NCBI GenBank assembly: GCA_027063505.1
Contig: JAMORO010000075.1
Location: 1-64,000, forward strand
From: Sulfurimonas sp.
GTDB taxonomy: Bacteria > Campylobacterota > Campylobacteria > Campylobacterales > Sulfurimonadaceae
DNA length: 64,000 bases
Reading direction: 5' to 3'
Part shown: positions 24,869 through 34,570 of the stretch, piece after piece
Position numbering within the stretch: the first letter of the stretch is position 1
How the letters are laid out: each line of letters starts with the position of its first letter
Translations under genes and position numbers: made by a program
Notes under the pieces: generated by a model
The model's database searches: none
Told to the model about the DNA's origin: nothing
Seen by the model: only the letters and a program-made list of their open reading frames with translations

Positions 24869-27814
24869 ATGAAACTATCTTTAATTGCATCAACTATTTT
24901 AATAACATCTATGACATTTCAAGGGTGTGGTAGTGACTCTAAAGAAGATACACCTCCACCTAAAAAAACTCTTGACCAAGTAATATTTGAAGAGTCAACA
25001 GATAGTCTATTAGATACTATAAAAGATATGTTTTCAAGTGACTCTGATGAGTCTGATAAAACATCTGAAGATAGAGCAGAAGAGTTAGATACAATGCTCT
25101 CAGATTTAGCTAATAATACAAGTAGTGTAGAAGAGTTTACTCAAAAGGCACTTGATGTTACTGTTCTATATGTTGTGAACGAGTACGCATTCTTTGATGT
25201 TGCAAAAGATTACTTATTAGATGATGATTGGGAGTATGAGAACAAAAGAAATTTAACACTCTCAGAGTATATCTATCTCTCAAGTGCTACGATTGTTGGA
25301 TATATAGGTGATTATTATGAAGAAGCAACAAATGGCGGATTTTTTGCACCAGCAAGAGGAATTTTCTCTGATAGTACTTCTGATATTTTAGATAAAATTA
25401 TCGATGAACTTTATAATATTCTATTAGAACTAGCAGGTGAGTACTCTTTTGAGTCACTTTGGGATAACCTTTTCCCTACACCAGATGTTATAGTACCTCC
25501 GGAAGATGGTACATATACAAAAATAGATCCAAATCAAGATTTTGAATTTACAGCAAATGATATTAACTCAAAAGCATATTTTGTAGCATCAGAACAGTAT
25601 ATGACTGTTACCTTTGAAAATGATGGCCTCCGTGGTTATGGAGATATTGGTTATGGTATTGGTGCTGATTTTACTAGTGATTTAAATAGTGATGGTACAT
25701 TCTCTATAGTTATGAATGATGTAGAATATATTTTAACGATGAAGTATAGAGATCCTGATTACTGTACTGCTACAGAGATGTTAGACACTAAAAATGGTAT
25801 TACTTATCCAGCATATTGGTTTACAAATGAGACAGTTTATGAAGAGGCATCAAATGTTACAACAGCTGAGTCTCTCTGTCATATCCACTCTACAGAGTAT
25901 GAAGCAAAAGAGATTGCTAAAGATGGTGTCTTAGAAGCAATAGCAGATGAGAGAGAAGGACATTTCCCTGTAACAGGTTCTACATCTGAAATAGTCAATG
26001 CACTCGTTGATGGTGTAGATAACAGTTCTGATGTAACAGATGCAAAATATTTTGCTCGTAAGATGAGACATGGTGTTTTCTCTATCTACACAACAAATGG
26101 ACAAACACATACACTTCAAGCAACTGAAAATGAAAAAATTACACGGGAGTTACTCCCTCTTGCTGCTTCAAGTGCTTTAGGTATGGAAAAGTTAATGAAT
26201 GGAGCATATGATTCTTCAGTTGCATTTCAAGATGAAGTTAATCGTGATTTAAATAATTCAGTTACTGAGGTAAATGCACGTTTTGATGCACTTATAGTTG
26301 CAACTGATCAAGCAATGAATAGAACAACAAGTGAAACAAATTATCATGGTGTGTCTGATGTCACAGTTTACGGTGATATTGTTGATTTTGAAGCAAAAGA
26401 TAAACAGATTAGCTTCTTTTCTAACACGGCTAAAGCAGAAGTAACTATTAAAATTTATAATGATCAAAATAATGGAATTAATGCTGATGTTGTCTTTCAA
26501 ACTTTTGTAACTACTACATTAATTGGTGATTCAGATGTTAAATTTTCAGATATAGATGCAACTTCAGATACAAGTTACATATCTGGAAATGATTATAAGC
26601 TTAATATTAAAAGTTTTAATTATCATCGAGCAAATGGTCTTATGAGCATAACTGGAGATGGTTACCTTGGAAATGCATCTAGACTTACATTTGATGAGTA
26701 TACGATTCTTGCAAACTTTGTAGAAGAACCTACTATAGAATTGAAAAAATTTAGTGCTACAATGAATGGTTCAATTACAACAGCTCAAGGAAGAGTATTT
26801 GATGGTAAATTAGTATTCGATGGTGATAATACAGATAACTCTAAAATGGATGGAACTCTTATCGGTATTGATGATGAGCCTAAAATAGTAGGTGTTATTA
26901 GAACTTCACTCTCTTCAGAAGAGGTTACAGAATGGGTGGCAACTCATGATAGTGTATCGACAGAGGATGCAGGTGATTTAGACAATATAGGTGACCAGAG
27001 TTACTCTATGGATGTTTTAGTTAGTAAAGATGATAAAAGTGTAAGTGCCGATATGCTTGTAAAACGTGATACTAGTAAAGATACATGGACTTACTTGATG
27101 AAAGATTTAGCAGTAAGTGACAATAATGGAAATATGCTTGCTTCAAAAATTTATCTTATTCAAAAAGGGGCTAATACTTTAGCACAAACTCTTGAAAAAG
27201 TAGCGATGAATGGAACAACACTTGATTCAGATATGAATAGATTAATCAACCTTGGTTGGGATGTGGCAAGTGATTTTGATGAGATAGGTATTGAAGGATT
27301 AAAAATAACTATGAAACCAAATTCTGGTGATGTTATTATAAATAGTACGATTAATGTTTTAAACAATGGAACTGAGATGAGTGCAACAATGCAGAGTAGT
27401 TATGACTATGCAACAACTCATATTAATTTAGATGGTGATTTTTCAACTGTTGTAACAGAAGAGAGTGGTGAAAATATATATAGTAATACTTTTGAAATTG
27501 CAGGTTCAATAATTGTTGATAGTTTATTTGACTATAGTTATTCAGTTGACTATACAGATTCAGAACAACTTATACTGTTCACGCGTAAAGATAGTAACTA
27601 TCAGATGGGATTTAAGTTAACACAAAATGCAGTTGTTGGTGGGGATTCATATGGTGTTCTCGCAGATTTTGTTATGAATGATGCGTATGATGTTCTTGAA
27701 GCTATGAAAGTAAAAGATAGTAGTGGTCGTACACTTGGTGACTATAATCGTACTGTAAATAGCCTACAGATAGAGTTTACAGATGATGTAAAAGAGTATA
27801 TGTATTTATACTAA
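24869..27814 (+). CDS. large acidic outer-surface lipoprotein of unknown function
   Basis: A 981-residue protein with a type II (lipoprotein) signal peptide: basic start, hydrophobic stretch and the lipobox FQGC at residues 17-20, then GSDSKEDTPPPKK, a flexible acidic linker. The residue after the lipidated Cys is Gly, so outer-membrane sorting is likely. The rest is very acidic, Asp/Ser/Thr-rich and mostly beta-like in the second half, with alternating patterns such as YSYSVDYTDSEQLILF. I found no enzymatic motif and no clear internal tandem repeat by eye. It stands alone between coaBC and the HDOD gene, with a strong hairpin after its stop. Function unknown. Confidence 0.75.
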   Translation: MKLSLIASTILITSMTFQGCGSDSKEDTPPPKKTLDQVIFEESTDSLLDTIKDMFSSDSDESDKTSEDRAEELDTMLSDLANNTSSVEEFTQKALDVTVLYVVNEYAFFDVAKDYLLDDDWEYENKRNLTLSEYIYLSSATIVGYIGDYYEEATNGGFFAPARGIFSDSTSDILDKIIDELYNILLELAGEYSFESLWDNLFPTPDVIVPPEDGTYTKIDPNQDFEFTANDINSKAYFVASEQYMTVTFENDGLRGYGDIGYGIGADFTSDLNSDGTFSIVMNDVEYILTMKYRDPDYCTATEMLDTKNGITYPAYWFTNETVYEEASNVTTAESLCHIHSTEYEAKEIAKDGVLEAIADEREGHFPVTGSTSEIVNALVDGVDNSSDVTDAKYFARKMRHGVFSIYTTNGQTHTLQATENEKITRELLPLAASSALGMEKLMNGAYDSSVAFQDEVNRDLNNSVTEVNARFDALIVATDQAMNRTTSETNYHGVSDVTVYGDIVDFEAKDKQISFFSNTAKAEVTIKIYNDQNNGINADVVFQTFVTTTLIGDSDVKFSDIDATSDTSYISGNDYKLNIKSFNYHRANGLMSITGDGYLGNASRLTFDEYTILANFVEEPTIELKKFSATMNGSITTAQGRVFDGKLVFDGDNTDNSKMDGTLIGIDDEPKIVGVIRTSLSSEEVTEWVATHDSVSTEDAGDLDNIGDQSYSMDVLVSKDDKSVSADMLVKRDTSKDTWTYLMKDLAVSDNNGNMLASKIYLIQKGANTLAQTLEKVAMNGTTLDSDMNRLINLGWDVASDFDEIGIEGLKITMKPNSGDVIINSTINVLNNGTEMSATMQSSYDYATTHINLDGDFSTVVTEESGENIYSNTFEIAGSIIVDSLFDYSYSVDYTDSEQLILFTRKDSNYQMGFKLTQNAVVGGDSYGVLADFVMNDAYDVLEAMKVKDSSGRTLGDYNRTVNSLQIEFTDDVKEYMYLY

Positions 27815-27834
27815 AAAGTCACTCTTCTCGACAT

Positions 27835-27862
27835 TAGTAATAGTATATTTATACTGTTACTA
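27835..27862 (+). terminator. hairpin after the lipoprotein gene, possible terminator
   Basis: TAGTAATAGTATA and TATACTGTTACTA form a 13-bp stem with one wobble position and a 2-base loop, starting 20 bp after the lipoprotein stop. A moderately T-rich run (ACTCTTTTCACTTC) follows a few bases later, which supports a terminator although the U-tract is not adjacent. Confidence 0.5.
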
Positions 27863-27969
27863 AAATATACACTCTTTTCACTTCTTTTCAAAAAAACAAT
27901 AATTACTCTTTTACCATTAATATTTCTTATAAAATAAAAGTAGATAGAATATAATAAAAGGTAACTGAT

Positions 27970-28773
27970 ATGACAAAAACACTTCTAGAAAATATTGAAA
28001 CTGTTCCTGCTCTTCCTGAGACTGTACAAGCTGTAGAAAGAATTTACAATGATGAGAACTCTACTTTAGAGGAGATGCAAAAAGCGATAGAAAAAGATCC
28101 TCTTCTTACAGCAAATATATTAAAAATTGTAAACTCACCTATGTACGGTTTAAAAAATCAAGTAAGCACAATAAAACAGGCAATTTCCCTCTTAGGAAAA
28201 GATTCTGTTCGAATGTTTGTTTTAAGTAGTGTAACAAGCTCTTTTGAGATTGATCTCTCCCCATATGATATGACACAGGAGCAGTTCTCCTTAGCTTGTG
28301 ATAGACAATTAGCACTTATGTTACATTGGTTGATTCGTAGAAAACCACAGCGTTTAGCACTCTTAGGACCTGCCTCATTTCTAGTAGATATTGGCCGTGT
28401 AATAATTGCAAAAACATTAATTGCAGATGGGAAAGAGGACATTATTAAAATAGCAACTCTTGCAGGAGAAGATATTGCACAAGCAGAAAAAACAGCTTGT
28501 GGTGCACAGACAACAGATGTAACGGCAACACTTTTTGCAAAATGGAATTTTAATCCGGATGTAGTTCATATTATTCGTTATAGTGATGATCCAGAAGGTA
28601 CTGTCGAAGAGGATAGAGAGATGGCAGCAGAACTTAAAGTTGTTCGTGAAACGGTAATGCCAAATGGTGAGATAACAGAAGAGTCAATTGCAACAGCCAA
28701 AGAGACTATAGAGGAGTTTGGTCTTCATCTAGAGTCCTATGAAAAAGCTCTTGATAAAGTACTTAATAGTTAG
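27970..28773 (+). CDS. HDOD-domain signalling protein
   Basis: A 267-residue protein that is essentially one HDOD domain: LPALPETVQAVERIYND at the start, IEKDPLLTANILKIVNSPMYGLKNQVSTIKQAISLLGKDSVRMFVLSS as the core, and a helical C-terminal part. HDOD domains resemble HD phosphohydrolases but lack the metal site; here the position of the HD pair reads LVDIGR. They act in signalling, often in relation to c-di-GMP, motility or stress regulation, with the partners unknown in this case. The start has an AAGG sequence upstream. It overlaps the convergent DsrE-like gene by 4 bp. Confidence 0.87.
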   Translation: MTKTLLENIETVPALPETVQAVERIYNDENSTLEEMQKAIEKDPLLTANILKIVNSPMYGLKNQVSTIKQAISLLGKDSVRMFVLSSVTSSFEIDLSPYDMTQEQFSLACDRQLALMLHWLIRRKPQRLALLGPASFLVDIGRVIIAKTLIADGKEDIIKIATLAGEDIAQAEKTACGAQTTDVTATLFAKWNFNPDVVHIIRYSDDPEGTVEEDREMAAELKVVRETVMPNGEITEESIATAKETIEEFGLHLESYEKALDKVLNS

Positions 28774-29111
28774 AAAGTTATGACTTTTATATGTTCACTC
28801 TGTAGTGCCTGAGTGAGCATATCCCCTGTATGAATAAGTTCTACACCAAGAGCTTCTAACTCTTTTGAAATGCCATAATCATCTGTACAGACAACACAAG
28901 CATTAAATTTTACACCACTTCTCTTGACAACTTCAAACTGTTTTTGAATCTCTCTATCGCTTACTAAAAGTTTAGCAGAAGGTCCCCAAATCATTATGGT
29001 CGCTTTATCCCAGTATCCTCTATCTAGCATAACACTACCATAGAGAAGAATGAGCTTTTGTGCTACTTCTTTCTCTTGGCTGGACCAAATGATAAGAAGT
29101 TCATTTGGCAT
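28770..29111 (-). CDS. DsrE-family-like small protein
   Basis: A protein of 113 residues from ATG 29111. The ORF track begins 5 codons earlier at a TTG inside glmU, but ATG 29111 has GGAAAA upstream and follows the glmU stop by one base, so I prefer it. The fold pattern (LLIIWSS, ATIMIWGPSAKLLV, FNACVVCTDDYGISKELEALGVELIHTG) matches DsrE/YchN-like proteins: the region GVKFNACVVCTDDYG corresponds to the cysteine-containing loop used in sulfur relay by TusD/DsrE. A sulfur-transfer role is possible but unproven. It is co-oriented with glmU and probably co-transcribed. Confidence 0.75.
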   Translation of the reverse strand: MPNELLIIWSSQEKEVAQKLILLYGSVMLDRGYWDKATIMIWGPSAKLLVSDREIQKQFEVVKRSGVKFNACVVCTDDYGISKELEALGVELIHTGDMLTQALQSEHIKVITF

Positions 29112-29112
29112 G

Positions 29113-30417
29113 TTATTTTTTTCCAAAGTGTTTATAGAAGTAATCTTTTATTGTTCGTAGTTTTGTTCTACTAAGTGCTAAGTTACCACTAGTAATAGTA
29201 CCGCTTGGGATAGTACTTCCAGCAGCGATCATTACATCATTTTCTATGGTAACCGGAGCGATGAGTTGTGTATCACTTCCCACAAAAACATTTTTACCTA
29301 TGATAGTCTTATATTTTTTAACACCATCATAGTTACAAGTAATAGTTCCTGCACCAATATTTGTTCCCTCATCAATCTGAGAATCACCTAAGTAGCTTAA
29401 GTGTCCCGCTTTAACACCTTTAAGGCTTGATTTTTTCACTTCAACAAAGTTACCAATATGTGTATCTTCTATATATGAAGCAGGGCGGAGATGGGCGAGT
29501 GGTCCAACATCGGAGTTTTTGACAATACTATCTTCTATAACACTTCCTGATTTTATATGAGACTCTTTTATGAGTGTCTCACCGCAGATACGACAGCCAT
29601 TTTCAACTATACACTCTCCTTCAAACGCTACTGTAGACTCTATGTATATAGTAGAAGGAAGTTGCATAATTACACCTGCATTCATCCATCTCGTTTTAAT
29701 TCTCTCTTGCATAATCTCTTCAGAGTCACTAAGATCTTTTTTAGAGTTTACCCCTTTAAAGTGCTCTTCATCTACTAAAAGTGGTGCTATTTTTAAGCCA
29801 TCTGCTTTAGCCATTGCTATAACATCTGTTAAGTAGTACTCCTCTTGAGCATTATCATTACTTAAAAGTGGAATATACTTCTCGATAACTTCTTTAGAAA
29901 AAGAATAAATACCAGCATTAACAGTTGTAGTTTTTAACTCTACTTCATTCGCATCTTTCTGTTCTACTATATACTGTACTTGTTCATCTTTTATGATTAC
30001 TCGACCGTAGCCACTTGGATCTTTCAAATCAAAAATAGACATAATAACATCAGCATCTGTATCTAAAAATCCTTGAAGAGCATCTGCTGTAATGAGAGGC
30101 ATATCTCCATTTAGCACTAAAACTTTTTTATTTTTTGGTGCTACATTTTTCATAGCACCACCAGTTCCAGGAAAATTTTCAGCATCTTGGACTACAAAGT
30201 TTACATCTTCAAAGAGTGCAGACATCTGCTCTATAACTAGCTCTTTTTGATGTGCTACAACAACACTAATATCATTAGATATCTCTTGTGATGCTTTTAT
30301 AATGTGATAAAGCATAGGTTTACCACTTATAGTGTGGAGCACTTTTGCCTTAGGTGATTTCATACGGCTACCTTTTCCAGCAGCTAAAATAATTATACTA
30401 ATGTTCTCTTTATTCAT
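29113..30417 (-). CDS. glmU: bifunctional UDP-N-acetylglucosamine pyrophosphorylase / glucosamine-1-phosphate acetyltransferase
   Basis: The enzyme has 434 residues from ATG 30417, which has AAGGGA upstream and begins just before the nucleotidyltransferase motif [18 protein letters not shown]; the 23 extra residues of the ORF track do not look like family sequence. The uridylyltransferase domain includes VLNGDMPLI; the C-terminal left-handed beta helix shows hexapeptide repeats, [20 protein letters not shown] and [21 protein letters not shown]. It makes UDP-GlcNAc for peptidoglycan and lipid A. It is divergent from motA across about 95 bp. Confidence 0.95.
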   Translation of the reverse strand: MNKENISIIILAAGKGSRMKSPKAKVLHTISGKPMLYHIIKASQEISNDISVVVAHQKELVIEQMSALFEDVNFVVQDAENFPGTGGAMKNVAPKNKKVLVLNGDMPLITADALQGFLDTDADVIMSIFDLKDPSGYGRVIIKDEQVQYIVEQKDANEVELKTTTVNAGIYSFSKEVIEKYIPLLSNDNAQEEYYLTDVIAMAKADGLKIAPLLVDEEHFKGVNSKKDLSDSEEIMQERIKTRWMNAGVIMQLPSTIYIESTVAFEGECIVENGCRICGETLIKESHIKSGSVIEDSIVKNSDVGPLAHLRPASYIEDTHIGNFVEVKKSSLKGVKAGHLSYLGDSQIDEGTNIGAGTITCNYDGVKKYKTIIGKNVFVGSDTQLIAPVTIENDVMIAAGSTIPSGTITSGNLALSRTKLRTIKDYFYKHFGKK

Positions 30418-30511
30418 ACTATCCCTTTGTTTTTCGAAATGTAATTTTAACCAAAAATTGATTAGTTTTGTGGTATTATAAGTCAATTATAATTTTATGC
30501 AAGGTTTTTAA

Positions 30512-31276
30512 ATGGATTTAGGTACGGTCATTGGTATTGTTTTAATTTTAGTGCTGCTTCTTGGGGCTATGACTATGGGTGTTGGTGTCGGCGCTTATAT
30601 TGATATCCCTTCAGTTTTGATTGTTGTTGGTGGTAGTATCGGGGCACTAATGATCTCATTTAAACCAAATCAGATGAAAGCCTTTACAAAAATCTTTGGA
30701 AAAGCGATCAAGCCAGGGGAAGAAGATCCTCAGGAATTGATTAAAAAACTTGTTGAGTTCGCAACTAAGGCTAGAAAAGATGGTATCTTAGCCTTAGAAG
30801 GTGATGTAAATGATGAAGAGAATGAGTTTCTTAAAAAAGGACTCTCTATGGCGATTGATGGAAGTGAACCTGATACTATTCGTGATCTTTTAGAGATAGA
30901 GATGGAGCAGACGAGTACTCGTCATAAGATCCATGGTTCTATCTTTAATCAGTGGGCTGGTCTTGCTGGGGCTATGGGAATGGTTGGTACACTTATTGGA
31001 CTTGTTGCGATGCTTCTAAATATGGCAGACCCCTCAGCTATTGGGCCATCAATGGCAGTTGCCCTTCTGACTACTATGTATGGTGCTATCATTGGAAATG
31101 TTTTTGGAACACCTATCTACAATATCCTAGCAATTAGAAATGATGAAGAGACTATTATTAGGGAGATGATTATCTCGGGGATAATGTCTATTCAATCTGG
31201 TGATGCTCCTCGTGTTCTTGAAGCGAAACTTCTCGCATATCTCGCACCTACTGACCGTGTCAGTCAGTTTGACTAG
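30512..31276 (+). CDS. motA: flagellar motor stator protein MotA
   Basis: A 254-residue polytopic protein of the MotA/TolQ/ExbB family. Two N-terminal membrane helices (about 4-25 and 30-50) precede a cytoplasmic domain, with two more helices at about 150-170 and 182-205 (AMGMVGTLIGLVAMLLNM and AVALLTTMYGAIIGNVF), which contain the conserved Pro and TLIGL residues of stator proteins. It forms the proton- or sodium-conducting stator ring around MotB. It has an AAGG ribosome site and is followed 9 bp later by motB and then fliP. Confidence 0.95.
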   Translation: MDLGTVIGIVLILVLLLGAMTMGVGVGAYIDIPSVLIVVGGSIGALMISFKPNQMKAFTKIFGKAIKPGEEDPQELIKKLVEFATKARKDGILALEGDVNDEENEFLKKGLSMAIDGSEPDTIRDLLEIEMEQTSTRHKIHGSIFNQWAGLAGAMGMVGTLIGLVAMLLNMADPSAIGPSMAVALLTTMYGAIIGNVFGTPIYNILAIRNDEETIIREMIISGIMSIQSGDAPRVLEAKLLAYLAPTDRVSQFD

Positions 31277-31285
31277 AGAGCTATA

Positions 31286-32062
31286 ATGGGTAAGCAAAAA
31301 TGTCCAGAGTGTGAAGAGTGTCTTCCTGCTTGGCTTGCAGCCTTTGGAGACCTTATGTCTCTTCTCTTATGTTTCTTTGTTTTACTTCTCTCTATGAGTA
31401 GTATGGATGCAAAGAAAATCTCAGAAGCGATTGGTTCACTTTCAGGTGCGATGAGTGTACTTGAGGGTGGAACAAAAACAGAAATCTCTAAACAACGTAT
31501 TCAAGAGTCAACGCCTATTGAATCTCAAGATGAAACGAGTGAGATGGTCAACCGTGTGCAACAAGCAGCAAGTGATGCAAATGAGATGATGGAACAGTCA
31601 GAAGGACCAACTATTACAGTGGAAGAAGCACAAGAGGGTTTTGTGATTGAACTGCCAGCTGCTCTTTTATTTAAGGCAGGAAGTGCAACAATAGAGAATC
31701 AGGATGCACTCCTTTTCTTAAAAAGAATGGCATTAATAATAGAAGAATTACCTAATGATATGGAAGTAAGTGTGCAGGGTCATACTGATGAAGGAAGACC
31801 AGGAGCAACAAGCCCCTTTAAAGATAACTGGGAGCTCTCAACTGCTCGTGCTATTTCAGTACTGCATGAACTTCTTTTAGATGGAGTAGAAGCTTCGCGG
31901 GTAAGTGCTTCTGGTTATGCTGAGTTTAGACCAGTTGCAACAAATGCTACGGCAAGTGGAAGAGAAAAAAATCGTCGAGTTGAACTTCATTTCTATGGAA
32001 AGAAAAATGAGAAAGATGCAAAAGCTGATCTCTCCGTTTTAGATAAGGCAGTTAGTAAGTAA
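31286..32062 (+). CDS. motB: flagellar motor stator protein MotB
   Basis: A 258-residue protein with a single membrane helix near the N-terminus (WLAAFGDLMSLLLCFFVLLLSM, about 15-36) that contains the essential ion-binding Asp in FGDLM. A periplasmic linker follows, then an OmpA-like peptidoglycan-binding domain (about 125-250) with VQGHTDEGRPG, NWELSTARAISVLHELL and a NRRVEL end. It anchors the MotA/MotB stator to the cell wall. Its stop codon overlaps the fliP start (TAATG), so the next gene is translationally coupled. Confidence 0.95.
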   Translation: MGKQKCPECEECLPAWLAAFGDLMSLLLCFFVLLLSMSSMDAKKISEAIGSLSGAMSVLEGGTKTEISKQRIQESTPIESQDETSEMVNRVQQAASDANEMMEQSEGPTITVEEAQEGFVIELPAALLFKAGSATIENQDALLFLKRMALIIEELPNDMEVSVQGHTDEGRPGATSPFKDNWELSTARAISVLHELLLDGVEASRVSASGYAEFRPVATNATASGREKNRRVELHFYGKKNEKDAKADLSVLDKAVSK

Positions 32063-32799
32063 TGTTGAGAGTACTCTTTCTGACATTCGCTTTTTTCTCT
32101 TACTCATTTGGAGCAGAGAGTGTAACAATTCCAACAATGAACCTAAACCTTTCTGCTCCTGATACACCAGGACAGTTAGTATCATCATTAAATATTTTAG
32201 TCGTCTTAACACTTCTTTTTTTAGCCCCATCTATGGTGCTTGTAATGACAACATTTACTCGCTTTGTTATAATTTTTGGTTTTTTACGTCAAGCGTTAGG
32301 AACACAACAAGTACCTCCGACACAGTTACTAGTAATGCTCGCAATGATACTTACTTTTTTCGTAATGGAACCTGTCGGTACAAAGGCTTATAATGCAGGA
32401 ATAAAACCATATATAGCTGAAGAGATAGGCTATGAAGAAGCTTTTAATAAGACAGCACTCCCTTTTAAAAACTTTATGATTAGAAATACAAGAGAGAAAG
32501 ATTTGGCACTCTTCTTTCGTATACGTAAGATGGAAAATCCTCAAACAGTTGCGGATGTTCCTCTCTCTATTATTATCCCTGCCTTTGTTATTAGTGAGCT
32601 TAAAACGGCATTTGAAGTCGGTTTTTTAATCTTTTTACCCTTTTTAGTTATTGATATGGTTGTTGCATCTATTCTTATGTCTATGGGTATGATGATGCTT
32701 CCCCCTGTTATGATATCCCTGCCATTTAAGATACTTGTCTTTGTTCTTATAGATGGCTGGAATTTACTTATAGGCAATATGATTGCCGCAATAAAGTAG
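32062..32799 (+). CDS. fliP: flagellar type III secretion export-gate protein FliP
   Basis: A 245-residue protein with a cleavable signal peptide (residues 1-18), then LVVLTLLFLAPSMVLVMTTFTRFVIIFGFLRQALGTQQVPPTQLLV, a hallmark of FliP, and a C-terminal PLSIIIPAFVISELKTAFEVGFLIFLPFLVIDMVVASILMSMGMMMLPPVMISLPFK region that forms the conserved membrane core. FliP assembles with FliQ and FliR into the export gate of the flagellar basal body. The neighbouring stator genes and its overlap with motB place it in a small flagellar operon; trmA follows after 9 bp. Confidence 0.96.
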   Translation: MLRVLFLTFAFFSYSFGAESVTIPTMNLNLSAPDTPGQLVSSLNILVVLTLLFLAPSMVLVMTTFTRFVIIFGFLRQALGTQQVPPTQLLVMLAMILTFFVMEPVGTKAYNAGIKPYIAEEIGYEEAFNKTALPFKNFMIRNTREKDLALFFRIRKMENPQTVADVPLSIIIPAFVISELKTAFEVGFLIFLPFLVIDMVVASILMSMGMMMLPPVMISLPFKILVFVLIDGWNLLIGNMIAAIK

Positions 32800-32808
32800 G
32801 AGAAAAAT

Positions 32809-33924
32809 TTGGAATGTAAACATTTTGGTGAGTGTGGTGCTTGTAGAATTTATGAGTCTGGATACAGTGGACAACTTCAAGATAAAATAGCTTTAAATAG
32901 GGACAGATTCGCCTCTTTTTATAGTGGAAACATAGCAGTTTTTGAATCGCCTGATGCACACTACCGCTCACGAAGTGAGTTTAAACTCTGGCATGATGGG
33001 GATGCAATACACTATGCAATGAATAATGCTACAAAAGATGGTGTTATCTTTGTAGAAGAGTGTCCTCAAGTAAACAGGTATATAGCAGAACTTATGCCAA
33101 ATCTTTTAAACGCTATTAGCGAAAAAGAGATAGGATTTAAACTTTTTGGTATTGATTTTCTCAGTAGTTCAAAAGGGGAAATAGTTGTCTCTTTCCTCTA
33201 TCATAGAAGATTAGATGAAGAGTGGGAGTTAAAAGCTAAAGAGATAGCAACTAGACTTGGTATATATATAATTGGAAGAAGTCGTAAGCAGAAGGTAGTA
33301 ATAGGACAAGATTATGTTACTGAAACACTAAGTATTAATTCAAGAGAGTATAGCTTTAAACATATAGAAAATAGTTTCACACAACCAAATGCTACTGTGA
33401 ATGAGAAGATGATTACATGGGCTATGGAGCAGTATAAAGATGCAAGTGGTGATTTACTTGAACTCTATTGTGGTGCTGGAAACTTTACTATACCTTTTGC
33501 AACAATATTTGAAAAAGTATTAGCAACTGAAATTTCTAAATCTTCTATAAATGCAGCAAAAGAGAATATGAAACTCAATGCTATCTCAAATATAGAATTT
33601 TTAAGAATGGATGTTGAAGATTTTGTAGGTGCACTTGATGGTGTTCGTGAGTATAGACGAATGAAGGATATTGATATAAATAGTTATAATATTGATAGTA
33701 TCTTTGTTGATCCACCTCGAAGTGGTATGGATGAACGTTCTTGTAAATTTGCATCACGATACAGTCACATAGTATATATATCTTGTAATCCAGAGACTCT
33801 TGTCAGAGACTTAGAGTTACTCCAAAGGACTCATGAGATTATAGAGATGGCTATCTTTGATCAGTTTCCATATACTCATCATGTTGAGATGGGTGTAAAG
33901 CTTCTTAAAAAAGGAATCAAATGA
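32809..33924 (+). CDS. trmA: tRNA (uracil(54)-C5)-methyltransferase TrmA
   Basis: A 371-residue SAM-dependent methyltransferase that starts at TTG 32809, preceded by TAGGAGAAA, a good ribosome site. It has the TrmA core: SRSEFKLWHDG, the SAM motif ELYCGAGNFTIPFA (about 223-236), VDPPRSGMDE and the catalytic Cys region ISCNPETLVRDL (about 325-336). It makes m5U54 (ribothymidine) in the tRNA T-loop. The N-terminus has CKHFGECGAC, three cysteines like those of the Fe-S cluster loop in RlmD/RumA-type enzymes, which E. coli TrmA lacks; so an RNA m5U methyltransferase of rRNA type remains an alternative. Confidence 0.85.
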   Translation: MECKHFGECGACRIYESGYSGQLQDKIALNRDRFASFYSGNIAVFESPDAHYRSRSEFKLWHDGDAIHYAMNNATKDGVIFVEECPQVNRYIAELMPNLLNAISEKEIGFKLFGIDFLSSSKGEIVVSFLYHRRLDEEWELKAKEIATRLGIYIIGRSRKQKVVIGQDYVTETLSINSREYSFKHIENSFTQPNATVNEKMITWAMEQYKDASGDLLELYCGAGNFTIPFATIFEKVLATEISKSSINAAKENMKLNAISNIEFLRMDVEDFVGALDGVREYRRMKDIDINSYNIDSIFVDPPRSGMDERSCKFASRYSHIVYISCNPETLVRDLELLQRTHEIIEMAIFDQFPYTHHVEMGVKLLKKGIK

Positions 33925-34568
33925 GAGTAATATTGTCATTACTGTTTTTACTTAATAGTTATACATTTGCTGATGAGATAGATCGTATTGAGTCGATTGT
34001 AAAAGAGATAGAGACACTGAGAAGTAACTATGTAAAAGTGGAAGAAAAATTAGAAATCTCGCAACATAGATTTAGAGACCTTCAAGAAAAGAACACTATT
34101 TTAGAGAGTGAATTAGAACTTTATAGTAACTATACACAAAAAGAAGAAGATTATAGCATGAAAATTAAATCTTTGGAAAAAAAGATAAAATCATTAGAAA
34201 AAAAAGTAAAAACCAAACAAAGTATAGATAAAAATTGTAAAAATGTTATTATTGAAAAAAGAATAGTCAAAGAAAAATTGGATAATAATCTATTTCCTAA
34301 TCTAAAAATGAAAGAAAAATATAAAGACTTTGAAATTGAGTATACTCAAGCAAAAACTTTTAGAACAAATAAACAAGCTGAAATTTATGATATTGTTGAG
34401 GGAAATGTTATTAGAATATGGGAAGAAGACCGCTCTTTTACCTCTAATGAAAAGACATCTCAGTGGATAAAAATTACAGGGTATTTTGTTGAAAAAGTAT
34501 GGCAAGCTTCAAAAGAGGAGTTATGGATTAAACAAGAAGATACAAAACTAAGAGAGATAGATAACTAA
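33921..34568 (+). CDS. periplasmic coiled-coil protein with C-terminal SH3-like region
   Basis: A 215-residue secreted protein: signal peptide (residues 1-17, VILSLLFLLNSYTFA), then a heptad-rich coiled coil (about 20-110, with IKSLEKKIKSLEKK repeats) and a C-terminal part of about 75 residues. That part (KTFRTNKQAEIYD, then SQWIKITGYFVEKVWQ) resembles bacterial SH3 (SH3b) domains, in which a Trp follows the ligand-binding strand. I know of no specific function; cell-wall binding or a structural periplasmic role is inferred. Its start overlaps the trmA stop (ATGA), and the TrkA-like gene follows 2 bp later. Confidence 0.72.
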   Translation: MRVILSLLFLLNSYTFADEIDRIESIVKEIETLRSNYVKVEEKLEISQHRFRDLQEKNTILESELELYSNYTQKEEDYSMKIKSLEKKIKSLEKKVKTKQSIDKNCKNVIIEKRIVKEKLDNNLFPNLKMKEKYKDFEIEYTQAKTFRTNKQAEIYDIVEGNVIRIWEEDRSFTSNEKTSQWIKITGYFVEKVWQASKEELWIKQEDTKLREIDN

Positions 34569-34570
34569 AT

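Noticed and set aside
29111-29126. TTG start at 29126 for the DsrE-like gene
   Set aside because: It lies inside glmU without a ribosome site; ATG 29111 directly after the glmU stop is better.
30418-30511. Promoter for motA from the TATAAT at 30488-30493
   Set aside because: The box would leave a 5' leader of only about 12 bases and no -35 is visible; AT-rich DNA gives such matches by chance.
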